A DNA stretch of 64,000 nt from Chitinophaga fulva. GTDB taxonomy: Bacteria; Bacteroidota; Bacteroidia; Chitinophagales; Chitinophagaceae. This document shows, piece after piece, positions 45,737 to 53,796 of this stretch (position 1 is its first letter; the number at the start of each line of letters is the position of its first letter). Location of the stretch: assembly GCF_012927205.1 (NCBI RefSeq), contig NZ_JABBGC010000004.1, positions 62,001 through 126,000 of the forward strand, read 5' to 3'. Under the pieces are notes generated by a model, which saw only the letters and a program-made list of their open reading frames with translations, was not told the DNA's origin and ran no database searches. Made by a program: the position numbers and the translations under genes.

Positions 45737-47287
45737 TTATTCCATTAATACGATTTTTTCGGTATGTATAGTCTGCCCATTTTCATCCAGGAATTGTAAG
45801 AAGTAGATACCTCTGGCAAGATAAGATGGGAAATCCAGCTCATAATAATTGCGGGTAGGCAGCGGCTGCTGGTATTCCTGCGTAAGGATACGCCTGCCGG
45901 GGACATCCAGCAGGGCGATGGCTTTCACATGAATACCGGCGCCGTAATAGATATGGACAACCCGGCCACGGACAGGATTGGGCCAAACAGTGATATCGCC
46001 TTTGGTATTTTTACCTTTTACGAGACGGATAGGCCCGTAGAAGAAACTGCCATCAGTCATGATGACTTTTAGCCGGTAGAAAATAAATTGATCATTGGGT
46101 TGATAATCAGTGCCGGCATAGCCGATGGGGAAATAGCTGATACCGCCCGGCGCACTGCTCTTGACGAACCCGATGGAGTCGAAGTCAGCGGTGCCGGCAT
46201 ATTTACGTTCAACGGTGAAGCCGGCGCAGAAATATTCGCGGCCTGTAATCCAGCGTAGTAGCACGCTGTCGGTATTGCTGCTGCGGGTGGCTTCAAAATA
46301 TTGCAGGGTGGTCCTTTCAGGGCTGTTGACTGTTTCTGCCACCAAGCTGGTGAAATAATTGGCTGTCGCCAGATGTTGAAATGTCCTGACGCCATAGGCT
46401 GCCTGGTTGTCTGGCCCGGTGGTGGAAAAGATACTCGGCGATACCGGCGCGGCCCGTTGCGCTGCCACATCCCAGCCGGAGGGAAGGTAACGGGCCAGGT
46501 AACTGGTGTTACGGTTGGCTTCATATACAGGGCCTTCATCACCCAAACCGTGTACCAGCCAAAGGCTGATAGCCGCGTCCGGTTGAGATACATCAATCTG
46601 CCAGGTTTTGTTGACGCTCGTCAGCAATAAGTTACGGCCGGTAGTAAGGTCCAAGAACGAACTATCAGTAACGCCTACACGAAAATCTGCTGTTGCGCCT
46701 TTGTTGGCAATAGCCGCCGGTGTAAAGGAGGAGGGTTGGGTACCGACAGGAAATACAACAGTACCATCGGAAGTACCGATCTGTTTACGGTACAGGAAAC
46801 CGCCCCCGGTGACAATAAAGCGCTGCGGGGAATAATGCCGGATATCTCCCGGGGTATGGTGTCCTACCACGAGGTTCCAGCCGTTGAGGAAAAGATGCCC
46901 TTTTCGTATATCCAGCACATTTACCACTTTCATATCGCTGAGATCGTCGAGTATCACACCCGGAGAGGTTTCCACGCTGACATTGGGAAAACTGGCGCCC
47001 GTATTCATGACGGCGCTAAAGCCGCCGGTGATATGCTGGTACAGCGCCGGATCAGGCTGGGCGAAGCGGAATAGCCCGCCGGCAGCGCTGAAGCCGTCAC
47101 TGCTTTCATCATGGATAGCGGCGTTGTTGCTGTTACGCCAGCGCAACCCATAGAAATTTACCACGGAGCCGGTTGTGGAGAGAATATCGCCTTCATTGAC
47201 CATATCCCCGAAGATGCTGATGGTATCTGTGCTGAAGATACCGATCCGTGCATTGGGATGCAGCCATGTAGCTACCTGTCCCGCCAT
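45737..47287 (-). CDS. T9SS-secreted surface protein with C-terminal sorting domain
   Basis: The product (516 residues from the first ATG) has repeated beta-rich segments and a type IX secretion C-terminal domain: VWPNPVRGRVVHIYYG, ARGIYFLQFLDENGQ and a final EKIVLME. The body contains no catalytic motif I recognise. The first ATG lies after what looks like a signal peptide. The frame continues 24 codons further upstream as ISRPKKTFIRYLLYISLLLL and LPAT, ahead of MAGQ, with no ATG, GTG or TTG. The ATT at 47357-47359 overlaps the stop of the upstream gene (ATTAG), so a non-standard start is possible. It is last in a three-gene cluster. Confidence 0.75.
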   Translation of the reverse strand: MAGQVATWLHPNARIGIFSTDTISIFGDMVNEGDILSTTGSVVNFYGLRWRNSNNAAIHDESSDGFSAAGGLFRFAQPDPALYQHITGGFSAVMNTGASFPNVSVETSPGVILDDLSDMKVVNVLDIRKGHLFLNGWNLVVGHHTPGDIRHYSPQRFIVTGGGFLYRKQIGTSDGTVVFPVGTQPSSFTPAAIANKGATADFRVGVTDSSFLDLTTGRNLLLTSVNKTWQIDVSQPDAAISLWLVHGLGDEGPVYEANRNTSYLARYLPSGWDVAAQRAAPVSPSIFSTTGPDNQAAYGVRTFQHLATANYFTSLVAETVNSPERTTLQYFEATRSSNTDSVLLRWITGREYFCAGFTVERKYAGTADFDSIGFVKSSAPGGISYFPIGYAGTDYQPNDQFIFYRLKVIMTDGSFFYGPIRLVKGKNTKGDITVWPNPVRGRVVHIYYGAGIHVKAIALLDVPGRRILTQEYQQPLPTRNYYELDFPSYLARGIYFLQFLDENGQTIHTEKIVLME

Positions 47288-47354
47288 GGTGGCGGGAAGC
47301 AGTAAAAGGAGCGATATGTACAGCAGGTACCGGATAAAAGTTTTTTTAGGCCGG

Positions 47355-48278
47355 CTAATAGCCGATGACCGTGAGAAAGACTTTATGTGTTTTATCAGTG
47401 TCTTGCGCCAGGCTGTTTGCTGCCAACACTACCGTGGTGCCGCGGACGATGACTATGTTGACGGTAGTCAGCGTATAGCTGGTCACGATGGGAATGGGCG
47501 CATCTGAGACGCCGTTGCCGGTGCCGCCCAGACCAGTAACCTGAATGCTCAGGATATTGGTGAAACCGGCAGTGGAGATGTTTGCTGCGATCGAACCCCC
47601 GCCTATGTTGTACAGTGTGTCTGACCATATTTTCATGGTATTGGTCAGCGGGGAAGATGAACTTTTGTTGTAAAACAACGGAGCGGTGGCCGTGCGTACC
47701 ACATTGCCGGAAGCATCCACGCCGATACCGGCAGCACTGGTCGTCACGGGTGAGGCGCTGGTAAGGTTTTGCAGCAATACGCCCGAGGTGTTGGCAACAC
47801 CGCTGGTCACGTGTAACACGGCGGTAGGCGAGGGGGTGCCAATACCAACATTGCCGGTAGACGAGATGGTGATCCGTTTTGTATTGTTGGTCCGGAATAC
47901 CAGGCCTGTGGCATCGGTGGTGCCAATGAATTTCGTAATGGTGTCAGTGCCGGCATTGCCGGTCAGTTTCCAGTTACTACCGGTGACGGCTATACTATCG
48001 GCCAGCCGCGACCAGCCGCCGTTGCGACGTACCATCACGCTGCTGGCAGGGATATAGTAGATCAGCATGCCATCGGGGGAAGCCGAGAGCGGCGTCACGG
48101 TGGTGTCCTGTATGCGGGGTAGCAACAGGCCCTGGGACTTCGCCCTGATTTCCAGCAATGCTGATTTGGTGGTGGCTGAGACGGTATCGCTCAACAGCAG
48201 CTGTTGCGCCTGCAGCCCCTGCCACAGCAGCAACAGCGCGCAGGTGAGCGCGCAGCCATGCAATATGTATTTCAGCAT
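47355..48278 (-). CDS. Secreted fibre-like repeat protein (short paralogue)
   Basis: The 307-residue product has a signal peptide (ending LQAQ) and a domain also present in the next gene upstream: ALLEIRAKSQGLLLPRIQDT, then APDG-type SPDGMLIYYIPASSVMVRR and GGWSRLADSIAVTGSNW. This pattern resembles tail-fibre/adhesin-like modules common in secreted Bacteroidota proteins. The rest is Gly/Ser/Thr-rich, including STGNVGIGTPSPTAVLHV, a pattern shared with phage tail-fibre and adhesin proteins. No cell-wall or T9SS signal is visible. It ends overlapping the possible start of the T9SS gene. Confidence 0.7.
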   Translation of the reverse strand: MLKYILHGCALTCALLLLWQGLQAQQLLLSDTVSATTKSALLEIRAKSQGLLLPRIQDTTVTPLSASPDGMLIYYIPASSVMVRRNGGWSRLADSIAVTGSNWKLTGNAGTDTITKFIGTTDATGLVFRTNNTKRITISSTGNVGIGTPSPTAVLHVTSGVANTSGVLLQNLTSASPVTTSAAGIGVDASGNVVRTATAPLFYNKSSSSPLTNTMKIWSDTLYNIGGGSIAANISTAGFTNILSIQVTGLGGTGNGVSDAPIPIVTSYTLTTVNIVIVRGTTVVLAANSLAQDTDKTHKVFLTVIGY

Positions 48279-48311
48279 AATAACAGTTTAGCACCAGTAA
48301 TGTATCGTTGT

Positions 48312-49979
48312 CTATTTCTTGATGACCCACCAGTTGGTGCCGTCTGTTTGAATGGTTACATAGGTGTAATTGTTATAGATGGTGTAATTGCTGCCGCCTT
48401 CTATTTGTCCGCTGGATGGTTGGATTACCACGCTGTTATCGATGCTGCCGCCGGTTTTTTTGATGGTGTACACACGGCCAACGATGTTGGTGCCAGGAGG
48501 GAGCGTGATGGTAACGGAGCCGGAGGAGGCGTTTACCAATACGGTGTTGTCTGTTTCGGTGAGACTGCCGGAGCTGTTGACAGACCGGATGTTCATGGAC
48601 ATAGATCCGCTTACCTGCAGTGTGGAATTGGCGCTGGCGGCGCTGCCAATGTTAGCGCCTTTGCCTACGGCGAGGGAATCACGCAGGGTTTTGTTGCCCG
48701 CAAAGGTCTGCGTGGAATCGTTGACCACACCTCGTGCAGTAGTGCTCGCATCAGGTACATTGATGGTAATCCGGTTGGTGACGGACGTACTATCGATATT
48801 GACATCAGTACCATTTTTACCGGTGAGGAAAGAGATGGCCGGGCCGGTTTGACCGTTGATCTGCCGGATGCCTGCGGAGAAAGCAGTGGAGTCTACCAGC
48901 CTGTTTTCAATGGCGCCGGTGGTGGGATTGCGGAAAAGCACACTGGTCGTGGCGGTGCTTACATTGGGCGGTGCTGTGGCAAGTGTTACGTTTCCGGTGA
49001 TATTAGCGCCGCCGCCGGTGATACGGAGGCCGCTACCCACCGTTGCCGTGCCGGTTACGCCGAGGCTGCCAGCCATGCTGGCGCTGTCGCGGAATGTTTT
49101 TACGCCGGCGAAGGTTTGGTTGGTTACAGACACGCCACCCGGATTGGTCGCGTCAGCGGCCACCATTTGCAGGGTGCCCGTAGCGGGGTCCAGCGTGAGG
49201 CCGTTGGCGTTAGTAGGAGTGTTCACAAAGGCGCCAACAGTGATAGCCCGTTGTTTGCTGCTGAAGCTCGCCCAGTCGGCGTAGGTCAGCAGACCGGTTT
49301 TCTGCGTAGTGCCGTTCACGATAGGAACGTTCATGGTGATGGTACTATCAGCCGCGGTGGTGGTAACGCCATAAGCCGCATTGGCAGTATCTGCTTTGAT
49401 GGTAAATCCCTGTTTAGCTACGCCATTAAGTGTACGGATCGCATCATTAAATGCGGCGGCCGAGAGGTTACGTTGATTGACGGTGCCTGTAGCCGGATCG
49501 ATGACGAGCACGCTGATCAGCGAAGTGCTGGTGGGCACCTGTTTGAGGGCTACGTTCTGATTGGCAGCGATGCTGATGGCTTCGGTGCCGTTTGTCCTGA
49601 TAGATAGGGGCTGATTATCGGAGGTACCGATATAATTGGCCGAAGTAGTACCGGCGTTGCCTTTGAGTTGCCAGCTGCTGCCTGAAACAGCGAGGCTGTC
49701 GGCCAGTTTGGCCCAGTATCCGCCGCGGCGCACCATCAGGCTTTGGGTGCCGGTGAAGTAGATGATCATCCCATCGGGGGCGGTGGTGAGCGGTGCCAGG
49801 GTGGTGTCCGGAATTCTGGGGAGGAGCAAACCCTGGCGTAGGCTTTCCAGTTCGAGGATGGAAGCTTTGTTGATGGTAGCCGGATTATCACCGATTTTGA
49901 GCTGCGCCCATACTGCCTGGGACGCTAACAGTAATAGCAACAGCGCTGCCAGGCGAAGAGTTGTGTAGTTCTTTTTCAT
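48312..49979 (-). CDS. Secreted fibre-like repeat protein (long paralogue)
   Basis: From the ATG at 49979 the product is 555 residues with a signal peptide (ending AVWAQ). The N-terminal module LELESLRQGLLLPRIPDTTL, APDGMIIYFTGTQSLMVRRG is paralogous to that of the following gene. A long Ser/Thr/Asn-rich beta-repeat region follows, with TLDPATGTLQM- and LVIDPATGTVNQR-type repeats and NQTFAGVKTFRDSASMAG and DSTQTFAGNKTLRDSLAVG. It ends ITLPPGTNIVGRVYTIKKTG...WWVIKK. An adhesin or surface-fibre role is inferred. It is the first gene of the cluster. Confidence 0.7.
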   Translation of the reverse strand: MKKNYTTLRLAALLLLLLASQAVWAQLKIGDNPATINKASILELESLRQGLLLPRIPDTTLAPLTTAPDGMIIYFTGTQSLMVRRGGYWAKLADSLAVSGSSWQLKGNAGTTSANYIGTSDNQPLSIRTNGTEAISIAANQNVALKQVPTSTSLISVLVIDPATGTVNQRNLSAAAFNDAIRTLNGVAKQGFTIKADTANAAYGVTTTAADSTITMNVPIVNGTTQKTGLLTYADWASFSSKQRAITVGAFVNTPTNANGLTLDPATGTLQMVAADATNPGGVSVTNQTFAGVKTFRDSASMAGSLGVTGTATVGSGLRITGGGANITGNVTLATAPPNVSTATTSVLFRNPTTGAIENRLVDSTAFSAGIRQINGQTGPAISFLTGKNGTDVNIDSTSVTNRITINVPDASTTARGVVNDSTQTFAGNKTLRDSLAVGKGANIGSAASANSTLQVSGSMSMNIRSVNSSGSLTETDNTVLVNASSGSVTITLPPGTNIVGRVYTIKKTGGSIDNSVVIQPSSGQIEGGSNYTIYNNYTYVTIQTDGTNWWVIKK

Positions 49980-50120
49980 GCACAAGGAAATTAAGGGGTG
50001 AGTGGATAATGGAAACAAAGCGGTATAGGGCCCGGATTTGGGGCTGTGCAGTGGGGCGGATGTACGGAATTTGCAGTAACTAATTCAATATAAATATACG
50101 CTTTCCCGTTAGGTTGCCAT

Positions 50121-50151
50121 AAAAAAAATATCCCGGCAGGAGCCGGGATAT
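50121..50151 (-). terminator. Intrinsic terminator of the usp gene
   Basis: On the minus strand ATATCCCGGC pairs with GCCGGGATAT around a 4-base loop and is followed by seven T. The stem is at 50128-50137 and 50142-50151. Confidence 0.9.
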
Positions 50152-50205
50152 CTGCAACAGGCAGGGCCGTTTGCTGTTGTCTTATAATTGTTGAGTGTTT
50201 GTTGC

Positions 50206-50643
50206 CTAGTGTTCTTCTTTGTTGTAGGGGATCACGAGTACGGGTATACGAGCGTGACGGATAATGTATTCCGCCGTGCTGCCTACCAGCATGTGGTTGA
50301 GGCCGGTGCGTCCATGGGTGCCTACTACCAGTATGGCCGTTTCCCCATTGTGGGCCTCATCAAGTGTTTCATTTTTTGGATTGCCGGTCGTTACACGGAT
50401 GTTGATATTGGCAGCCGGGTATTTGTCTTTGTAAGTCTGAAGAATGTCTTCTGCTTCTTTAATCCTGCCTTGTATGTCATCGGTAAATACGGGACCAGCT
50501 TCCGGCAGGCCGAGGCCTATGCCGATTTCGATCACGGTGAACAGCGTAACGGAAGCGTGCATTTTTTCAGCCAGCTCAACGCCTGCGTTGATCACCTGTT
50601 CGGAGAATGGACTCAGGTCGACTGCGATCAGAATTTCTGCCAT
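50206..50643 (-). CDS. Universal stress protein UspA family
   Basis: The 145-residue UspA protein starts MAEILIAVDLSPFSEQVIN, with the conserved aspartate for nucleotide binding. The ATP-binding motif G-x2-G-x9-G-(S/T) is present as VVGTHGRTGLNHMLVGSTAEYI, so it probably binds ATP. I chose the ATG at 50643 since the family starts directly with this strand. It is cytoplasmic. The TetR gene lies 46 bp upstream on the same strand, so the two may be cotranscribed. Confidence 0.93.
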   Translation of the reverse strand: MAEILIAVDLSPFSEQVINAGVELAEKMHASVTLFTVIEIGIGLGLPEAGPVFTDDIQGRIKEAEDILQTYKDKYPAANINIRVTTGNPKNETLDEAHNGETAILVVGTHGRTGLNHMLVGSTAEYIIRHARIPVLVIPYNKEEH

Positions 50644-50688
50644 ATGCGGTGTATTTATGTGTGAATAATTATTCATTTATAGTTTCCG

Positions 50689-51261
50689 TCAGGCTTTGAT
50701 AGCATCCCAACAGAGGTCGAATGTAATACTGGTCCGGGCTTTTGTAAGAGTGGTGCCGCTGTAGTGGGTTTGTTTCACCAGCTCGTTCATGGAGCCGATG
50801 ATAAAGGTAATCAACAGGTCCTTTTCCACATTTTTAATCAGTTGTTCCGCCTGTCCCCTCGCTATCAGCGCATAAAACGGTTCAGCTAGTTGTCTTGCTT
50901 TTTCCCGTGTGGCTGCGGTAATGTAGGGAGAGTGGTAACACTGCTCCAGGAAAATGAACTCTTCAAAATTCTGCAACCGGTAGCGGAGTATGTTCATCCA
51001 GATATTCCGGAAGCCGGGTTTGAACGGTTGTTGCGCATCATACCCCCGGAAGGACACCGCAACGGAGTTCTCGCGGCAGGCAGCAAAAAGCGCGTTGATC
51101 AGCGCATCTTTGTTGTCGAAATACACGTACAAGGTGCCGGTGGCAATACCCGCTTCTTTAGAGATATCCCCCATGGTCATGCCTGCCAGTCCTTTTTTGG
51201 CTACCAGCTTCAGCACGGCCCTGAAAATACGGGCATACTTCTTATCGTCTTTCAATTTCAC
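50689..51261 (-). CDS. TetR/AcrR family transcriptional regulator
   Basis: The 190-residue repressor has the TetR helix-turn-helix MTMGDISKEAGIATGTLYVYFDNKDAL (HTH about residues 28-53) and a C-terminal ligand-binding domain. The start is GTG. An inverted repeat AGTGAAT-N4-ATTCACT lies directly upstream between its -33 and -7 promoter elements, which suggests autorepression. The ligand is unknown. The neighbouring usp gene may be its target. Confidence 0.9.
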   Translation of the reverse strand: MKLKDDKKYARIFRAVLKLVAKKGLAGMTMGDISKEAGIATGTLYVYFDNKDALINALFAACRENSVAVSFRGYDAQQPFKPGFRNIWMNILRYRLQNFEEFIFLEQCYHSPYITAATREKARQLAEPFYALIARGQAEQLIKNVEKDLLITFIIGSMNELVKQTHYSGTTLTKARTSITFDLCWDAIKA

Positions 51262-51265
51262 TATA

Positions 51266-51296
51266 CAAATATAAGTGAATATTTATTCACTATAAA
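51266..51296 (-). promoter_or_regulatory. TetR promoter with embedded operator
   Basis: On the minus strand TTTA (51293-51296), 19 bp and TATATTTG (51266-51273) form a Bacteroidota promoter with one mismatch in the -33. The spacer is filled by AGTGAAT-ATTT-ATTCACT (51274-51291). The predicted start is at or close to the GTG start codon, so the mRNA may be leaderless. Confidence 0.75.
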
Positions 51297-51443
51297 GGCT
51301 GTTTTCAATGTTTGTAATTACGTGTCAGGGATGAAAAATGACTGTATATCAGGATAAAAGGGATGTTTTTGCAACAATAGCAGGGGAAATCAGGGTGGTA
51401 CGCAGAAAGGAGAGAACAGGAGAAAAACAGAAAAGGGTTGGAA

Positions 51444-51531
51444 AGAGTAAAGAAAGAGTAAAGAAAGAGTAAAGAAAGAGTAAAGAAAGAGTAAAGAAAG
51501 AGTAAAGAAAGAGTAAAGAAAGAGTAAAGAA
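51444..51531. repeat. 11-bp minisatellite, eight perfect copies
   Basis: AGAGTAAAGAA is repeated eight times without a mismatch. A direct repeat ATAACCGTTAAGCAAC follows (51532-51547 and 51571-51586). Any reading frame through it is an artefact. Confidence 0.95.
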
Positions 51532-51902
51532 GATAACCGTTAAGCAACTAAGCAGATAGAGCTGGAAAAATAACCGTTAAGCAACCCATTACGATGAACC
51601 CCCGTAGTTTATACCACAGGGGTACTGTTGTCTGTTGATTAAATCAGGCTTTGGAAAAGCGTTGGTTTAATCAGCATATTAAAATTAGTCAACCATTGAT
51701 TAGAAAAATCCAACTGGCCTGGACAAGCCGATTGGGGTTTAGCTGAGATATTTGTTAGATGTATGCATTTCATTTGTTACTATTTTTCATAACGCAGTGT
51801 TAGTACCGTAATATTACTGGCAATCCTCACTGATTTAGTTAATAGAATCTAAACGTCCCCGGATTAACAAATGGAAATGCTGTTGGCATTGACTGAAACC
51901 CT

Positions 51903-52080
51903 TTGTGGGTAAGGGTTGTTGAGTTTTTGGTATTTATCCACACTTATTAACAGGTATCCACACACGATATCCACATTGATGTTGATAACCGATATGTCCC
52001 TTGTCTGTATTGATGAAGGTATTGTAGGTTGACTATCTGCTGACGTGAAATTGCCGGTTTATCCACAAACGTTATCCACA
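51903..52080. other. DnaA-box cluster, candidate replication origin (oriC)
   Basis: Three perfect DnaA boxes TTATCCACA lie at 51934-51942, 52059-52067 and 52072-52080. Two single-mismatch boxes lie at 51954-51962 (GTATCCACA) and 51967-51975 (ATATCCACA), and one inverted near-match is at about 51904-51912. The last two perfect boxes are 13 bp apart. An AT-rich stretch (51600-51870) on the left could be the unwinding element. The surrounding 2.5 kb (51297-53796) contain no gene. All genes to the left (42.3-51.3 kb) point left and all genes to the right (53.8-64 kb) point right, as expected of leading-strand transcription away from an origin. Confidence 0.65.
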
Positions 52081-52210
52081 TCCCTCTGTCACCTCTCCTG
52101 AAAGCAAAGCCTGACAGGAATTTGTTTTTCCCCGTATCGGAGGAACAGCGGCAAATGCCCTGCGGCCGGGCGCCCGCTGCCGCCCGGTTACCGGAAATAC
52201 CCTGAAAGGT

Positions 52211-52669
52211 TGGTCTGTGGGCTACTGACATACGCCATACGGGCACGCATCTCCGGAATGCGTTCACCAGCCGGGAGTGACGATCATAGGATGGTCGGTT
52301 TGCCGGGAAACGATTGCCTGTGGGCCATTGGCGCTCATCATACGGGCACGCGCACACGGAGTGACTGTTTCGGGTGGTCCGGTTTCGGGGAGGTGCTATC
52401 AATAAACTCCTTAACGCTCCTCCATGCAATTATGCACAGAGAATTTGTTAACGGTGAGCGATGACCGTTGTTGGGTGGTCTGAGAGGCTATTGATAAACC
52501 CCTTGGCGCTCAGCTGTATAGCTATGCACACGGAACTTGCCAACAGAGGGTTGTCGCCGTTGTTGAGTGGGCTGGTTTCAGGAAGACGTTATCGATAAGC
52601 TGTTTGACGCTCCTCTATGCAGTGATGTACACGGAATTTGTCAATAGACCGGATTGCGGTCATTTGGCA
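52211..52669. repeat. Degenerate tandem array, about five 82-102-bp units
   Basis: Units begin near 52211, 52291, 52375, 52476 and 52568, mostly with TGGTC. Shared pieces include CATACGGGCACGC, GATAAACYCCTTGRCGCTC, TATGCACASRGAA and TTGTCAAYAG-like ends. Identity between units is moderate, so this is an old or diverging array. No open frame runs through it. Confidence 0.7.
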
Positions 52670-52944
52670 GTTCGGGCCCGAATAAGGCTCTCAGGCGTAA
52701 ATAGCTTGTAGTTGTTGCATAAATGATCTCCAAAAGCGCTGACCGCCTTTGTTGACTACACAAAACATACAACGGGCCGGGAAAAGCCTTTAGGATTCCT
52801 GGAATTCATTGCACGTACTGCGGTAATATCGCATTTGAAAATCCGAAAAAGATATCCCAATGAAGGAACCCGCCGGGGAATGAACATATTGAAGGAGTAC
52901 AACGGCCAGCGCCAGAGAAGCGTTTAAATGATGGGCATAACACT

Positions 52945-53440
52945 GGATTTACTTATTGTGACAACATCTCAGCAAAATGATGTCAGCTTCGTAAAGCAAA
53001 GCGGGTAGCAGCAAAACAGCACGAGGTCTGGTTGCTGCGATAATACCTCAGTAAAATAGTACCGTCTTCATAAACAATGGAAGGGGAGTAATAACAAGGC
53101 GCATCTACCTAAAACGAAGAAGAAGAGCAACAAGCACCAGGCTGTCATCTCCATAGAACAAAGAAAGGCAGATAGCAACGAAACAGGTGTAAGGTTTAAT
53201 TACTGCGGTATCGTGTCAGCACCAGGACGTGATCTCCCTAAAACAAAGAAAAGAGGGGAGCGGTAGCATAACAAAAGATCTGATTACTGCGATACTGTAT
53301 CAGCAAAAGAATATCGTCTTCTTAAAACAAAGGAAGGAGGGCTGTAATAAACAGAAAGTAGTCATCTGCCTAAAACGAAGAAGGTGAAAGGAAATCATCT
53401 CCATAAAACAAAGGGAAAGAGGTAGTTATCACCACAAAAA
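52945..53440. repeat. Degenerate purine-rich array, about 80-bp units and half units
   Basis: Four longer units (starting near 52945, 53025, 53190, 53276) share TTACTGCGATA, TCAGCAAAA and RTCGTCTTC...AAAACAAAGGAAGG pieces. Shorter half units near 53101, 53145, 53361 and 53392 repeat TCATCTCCATAAAACAAAG. The plus strand is rich in A and G. No gene is visible. Between the two arrays (52670-52944) nothing was recognised. Confidence 0.65.
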
Positions 53441-53470
53441 AATACCCTTGCTGTGACAATGCAGCAAGGG
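53437..53470 (-). terminator. Minus-strand intrinsic terminator in the gene desert
   Basis: CCCTTGCTG (53445-53453) pairs with CAGCAAGGG (53462-53470). On the minus strand the stem is followed by TATTTTTTTG, a good T tract. It implies leftward transcription from the 53.5-53.8 kb interval, where no gene is seen. Confidence 0.65.
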
Positions 53471-53796
53471 CTTTAAAAACATTCACATGTCATCTGCAGA
53501 AAGATAAGCTACTGACAGATGTTGATAATCAAAATTGAAGCCTAGTAATATGTTGAATAAGATGAATGCTAATGTTGGAAAGTTATCATGCAGGATGCAT
53601 GTGCATAACTTCTGTTATCGAAGATAGAAATTACATTTTGTAAAATTGGTTAACCATTCGTTAACGTAAACGTATAGCCTTGAATGCTATCTTTTCTTGT
53701 ACCATTTTCCCTTTCCCTGATAGCATTTTCCAGCCGCTTGCAGATGCCGCTGCTTATGTATATTTTTTGACCGGTGCTATAAAAAAATCCAGCGTT

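Noticed and set aside
48204..49607. 467-codon plus-strand ORF opposite the fibre-like genes
   Set aside because: It is antisense to two genes with signal peptides and paralogous domains. Its translation is low-complexity Gly/Ala-rich and matches nothing; it mirrors the repeats of the real gene.
51305..51547. 80-codon minus-strand ORF through the 11-bp minisatellite
   Set aside because: The repeated LYSFFTLSL translation is produced by the tandem repeat itself. There is no support as a gene.
52945..53440. CRISPR array in the purine-rich repeats
   Set aside because: Units are degenerate along their whole length, without constant repeats and unique spacers, and no cas gene is nearby.
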